From Chitinophagaceae bacterium (lineage in GTDB: Bacteria; Bacteroidota; Bacteroidia; Chitinophagales; Chitinophagaceae): a stretch of 7,896 nucleotides of DNA. Below, in pieces: positions 6,288 to 7,896 of this stretch. The stretch covers positions 1 to 7,896 of the forward strand of contig CANLED010000086.1 in assembly GCA_947489175.1 (NCBI GenBank). The letters are read 5' to 3'. Below the pieces are notes generated by a model. That model made no database searches, was not told the origin of the DNA, and saw only the letters and a list, made by a program, of their open reading frames with translations. Each line of letters starts with the position of its first letter. Position 1 is the first letter of the stretch. The translations under genes were made by a program, and so were the position numbers.

Positions 6288-7106
6288 TTACTCAAAAAAG
6301 ACCTTAATCGTTTGGTAGTATTGCCTTTTTTCATGGTGGTGTGTACCTGTGCTGCTAAACTCTCCCAATCCAAACAAAGGAGCAGCATACCCCTTGTTAA
6401 CAGCAATTTCCAAAAACCCAGTCTCATTAAAAAAAGCTAGCTTCTCTCCTTCCGGTACGTCTGCATAATGATCACTTATTTTTTCTATGAATGCATCCCG
6501 AAGCAAAACTATTTTAAACTTCCGGCCCCTCCGTTGTTCTTCAAAATCATGAACATTGATATTTACCAAAACATTTAAAAAACGATCTATCATCAGGATT
6601 TGTCCTTCTATATAATGATTGTTATAAAGTGGTCTAATCATGTGCTTTTCCTGAATCTTAACAGTGGGATTACCGACTGATGCTAGTGCTCGTCCACTTA
6701 ACAGGCTTGAAAATGCTTCAATAAAAATTTTTATAAAATTGCTTATATTCTTTTTTGTAGTTGTGGGGATGGGGATAGCTACTACATTTTCCGGCATCCT
6801 ACCCAATATCATGGTAATTAAACCATTGTCTGGTATGCCAATATATTGATCGCCCTCCTTCACCAATAGCAGGTGATTCAAGTTATTGTCGAATGCATTC
6901 ACTAAAATCAAATGAAATGATTCTGGAGGAAAACTATTGAATATGGCCTTGCAAACATAAGCAGCCTGCATGAAGTTATACGGAATGATGTCATGGGTGA
7001 TGTCAATTAAATTGAATCCATCATTGAGCTTCAAAATTTGTCCTTTTGCAACTCCTACTAGGTGGTCCGTCGATCCAAAATCGCTGGTAAATGTTAGTAT
7101 AGGCAT
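6288..7106 (-). CDS. SAM hydroxide adenosyltransferase family (DUF62) protein lacking the usual catalytic triad
   Basis: A 272-residue soluble protein with the full-length two-domain fold of the SAM hydrolase/fluorinase/chlorinase superfamily. Recognisable parts are TSDFGSTDHLVG (7-18, the TDFGxxDxYVG opening with D9, the ribose-binding Asp), PDNG (92-95), and the C-terminal domain with FFNETGFLEIAVNKGYAA (225-242). Active members use water to split S-adenosylmethionine into adenosine and methionine through an Asp-Arg-His triad, normally in VDPGVGxxRR and in TFHGRD. Here the first segment reads VNAFDNNLNH (69-78) and the second SNFIKIF (122-128), so Asp, Arg and His appear as Asn70, Asn77 and about Phe124. 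I recall that other Bacteroidota homologues also deviate here, so this is probably a subfamily trait rather than decay; the frame is intact. Activity may be altered or absent. The ATG at 7106 lies 46 nt after the dehydrogenase stop, and co-transcription with it is plausible. Confidence 0.85.
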   Translation of the reverse strand: MPILTFTSDFGSTDHLVGVAKGQILKLNDGFNLIDITHDIIPYNFMQAAYVCKAIFNSFPPESFHLILVNAFDNNLNHLLLVKEGDQYIGIPDNGLITMILGRMPENVVAIPIPTTTKKNISNFIKIFIEAFSSLLSGRALASVGNPTVKIQEKHMIRPLYNNHYIEGQILMIDRFLNVLVNINVHDFEEQRRGRKFKIVLLRDAFIEKISDHYADVPEGEKLAFFNETGFLEIAVNKGYAAPLFGLGEFSSTGTHHHEKRQYYQTIKVFFE

Positions 7107-7152
7107 GGAAGTTGAAGGTTATTGGTTTAATGTTTAATTAGGTTAACTAAAA

Positions 7153-7896
7153 TTACTTCACCAATTTACCCTTTTTGAAAAAGAAGGAGTGAACCAACTT
7201 ATCAGCCAAACTTGGGAAGAATTTATTCAAAAATACAGTTTCCTTTCCTTGAAAAGTCATAACTAATGTTCGTTTCCTTTTTTCTATGGCCTTGATAATG
7301 ATTTCAGCACAAGTTTGAGCATCCATCAATTTATTTTCATCCAATGGCGATTCTCCTTGTGCTTCTCCTCGCTGTTTTAAGGCTACGTTTCGGTTATTCG
7401 AAGCGGTAAAAACCGGACAAACCCACATAACATGAACTTTTTTATGAATCAACTCTGTCCTGATGGCTTCCAACCATCCCTGCAAAGCAAACTTTGAAGC
7501 AGAATACCCACTCCTACCTGGCAATCCACGATATCCTGCTATGGATGAGACCCCTAAGATTACACCTTTTGACTCAATTATATGGGGAAGAGCAAATGTA
7601 GTGGTATACACAGTTCCATAAAAATTGATATCCATTACTTTTTTTATCACAGGAATAATTCCTGGTCCTCCTTCCTCCAATAATCCACGCATTGAGATGC
7701 CTGCATTATTTATGAGTATATCAATGCCACCAAAATGTTTGACAGCATGATTAACCAAACGTTCACATTCTTTTTCTATAGAAATATCAATATTTATGAC
7801 AGAAATCTTTCCTATTGGTGCTTCAGCCTCTAATACTAAAGTTTTTTCTTGAGATCTTCCGCAGGTTACAACATTGGCTCCTAAACGCAGGAAAGC
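7153..7896 (-). CDS. Short-chain dehydrogenase/reductase (N-terminus off window)
   Basis: The frame is open to the right window edge and gives 247 visible residues starting AFLRLGANVVTCGRS; about 20 N-terminal residues with the TGxxxGIG cofactor motif lie outside. Seen directly: the dinucleotide-proximal LGANVVTCGRS (Arg after the second beta strand hints at NADP), DIS (residues 38-40), NNAG (63-66), and the catalytic Ser118-Tyr131-Lys135 in VSSIAGYRGLPGRSGYSASK. The sequence around the active site and the Lys/Phe-rich tail (SFFFKKGKLVK) resemble the 11-beta-HSD1/DHRS7-like classical SDRs, many of which act on lipid-like substrates; the actual substrate is unknown. TTG at 7758 is not the start, because homologous sequence continues upstream of it without a stop. 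It precedes the DUF62 gene and shows no visible functional link to the polysaccharide genes. Confidence 0.93.
   Translation of the reverse strand, partial: AFLRLGANVVTCGRSQEKTLVLEAEAPIGKISVINIDISIEKECERLVNHAVKHFGGIDILINNAGISMRGLLEEGGPGIIPVIKKVMDINFYGTVYTTTFALPHIIESKGVILGVSSIAGYRGLPGRSGYSASKFALQGWLEAIRTELIHKKVHVMWVCPVFTASNNRNVALKQRGEAQGESPLDENKLMDAQTCAEIIIKAIEKRKRTLVMTFQGKETVFLNKFFPSLADKLVHSFFFKKGKLVK

Noticed and set aside
6245..6290. Possible terminator after the SAM hydrolase homologue (GAAG ... CTTC)
   Set aside because: Only a four-base-pair stem with an eight-base loop and no adjacent T run in the right place.
6227..6427. A 66-codon minus-strand frame overlapping the end of the SAM hydrolase homologue
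   Set aside because: Out-of-frame overlap with a conserved C-terminal domain; no recognisable content.
7107..7152. Possible promoter before the SAM hydrolase homologue
   Set aside because: No TAnnTTTG element is present in the 46-nt gap on the minus strand; read-through from the dehydrogenase gene is simpler.
1..7896. Searched for CRISPR arrays, tRNA/rRNA genes, insertion-sequence ends and transposases
   Set aside because: No regularly spaced repeats, no cloverleaf or rRNA-like sequence, and no transposase motifs or long terminal inverted repeats were seen.

Overview
The window looks like a chromosomal segment of an AT-rich Bacteroidota bacterium, probably of the Cytophagales/Chitinophagales/Sphingobacteriales type. 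The evidence is low GC, A/T-rich start contexts without Shine-Dalgarno motifs, and protein families typical of that phylum: a multi-SLBB export protein, a kinase-less Wzz with a Gly-rich insert, and a divergent SAM-hydroxide adenosyltransferase homologue. All supported genes lie on the minus strand, so the window is read right to left.

Right part (7896 to 6288): a short-chain dehydrogenase/reductase with its N-terminus cut by the window edge, followed by a DUF62-type (SAM hydrolase family) protein. The second protein lacks all three residues of the canonical Asp-Arg-His catalytic triad. These two look like ordinary chromosomal flank, possibly co-transcribed (46 nt gap).

Middle (6287 to 5910): a 378-nt non-coding AT-rich gap. 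It holds two matches to the Bacteroidota -7 element (TAnnTTTG), a 37-nt bulged inverted repeat, repeated AAATTTAAA words, and three short dyads packed just upstream of the next gene. It is the most likely control region for everything to its left.

Left part (5909 to 1): a tightly spaced five-gene run. A MNT-type minimal nucleotidyltransferase and a HEPN protein with the HepT RX4HXY motif form a toxin-antitoxin-like pair. Behind them come an outer-membrane polysaccharide export protein (Poly_export plus six SLBB repeats), a Wzz-type inner-membrane chain-length protein, and a WbpM/CapD/PglF-type UDP-HexNAc 4,6-dehydratase cut by the left window edge. The last three are the export, chain-length and sugar-nucleotide parts of a surface polysaccharide (capsule, EPS or O-antigen) locus that should continue off the left edge with glycosyltransferases.

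The points most worth a second look are the MNT-HEPN pair at the head of a polysaccharide operon, its structured leader, the triad-less SAM hydrolase homologue, and a signal peptide whose hydrophobic core is encoded by a 21-nt-period A/T repeat that resembles a dispersed intergenic repeat. No tRNA, rRNA, CRISPR array, insertion sequence or plus-strand gene could be supported.
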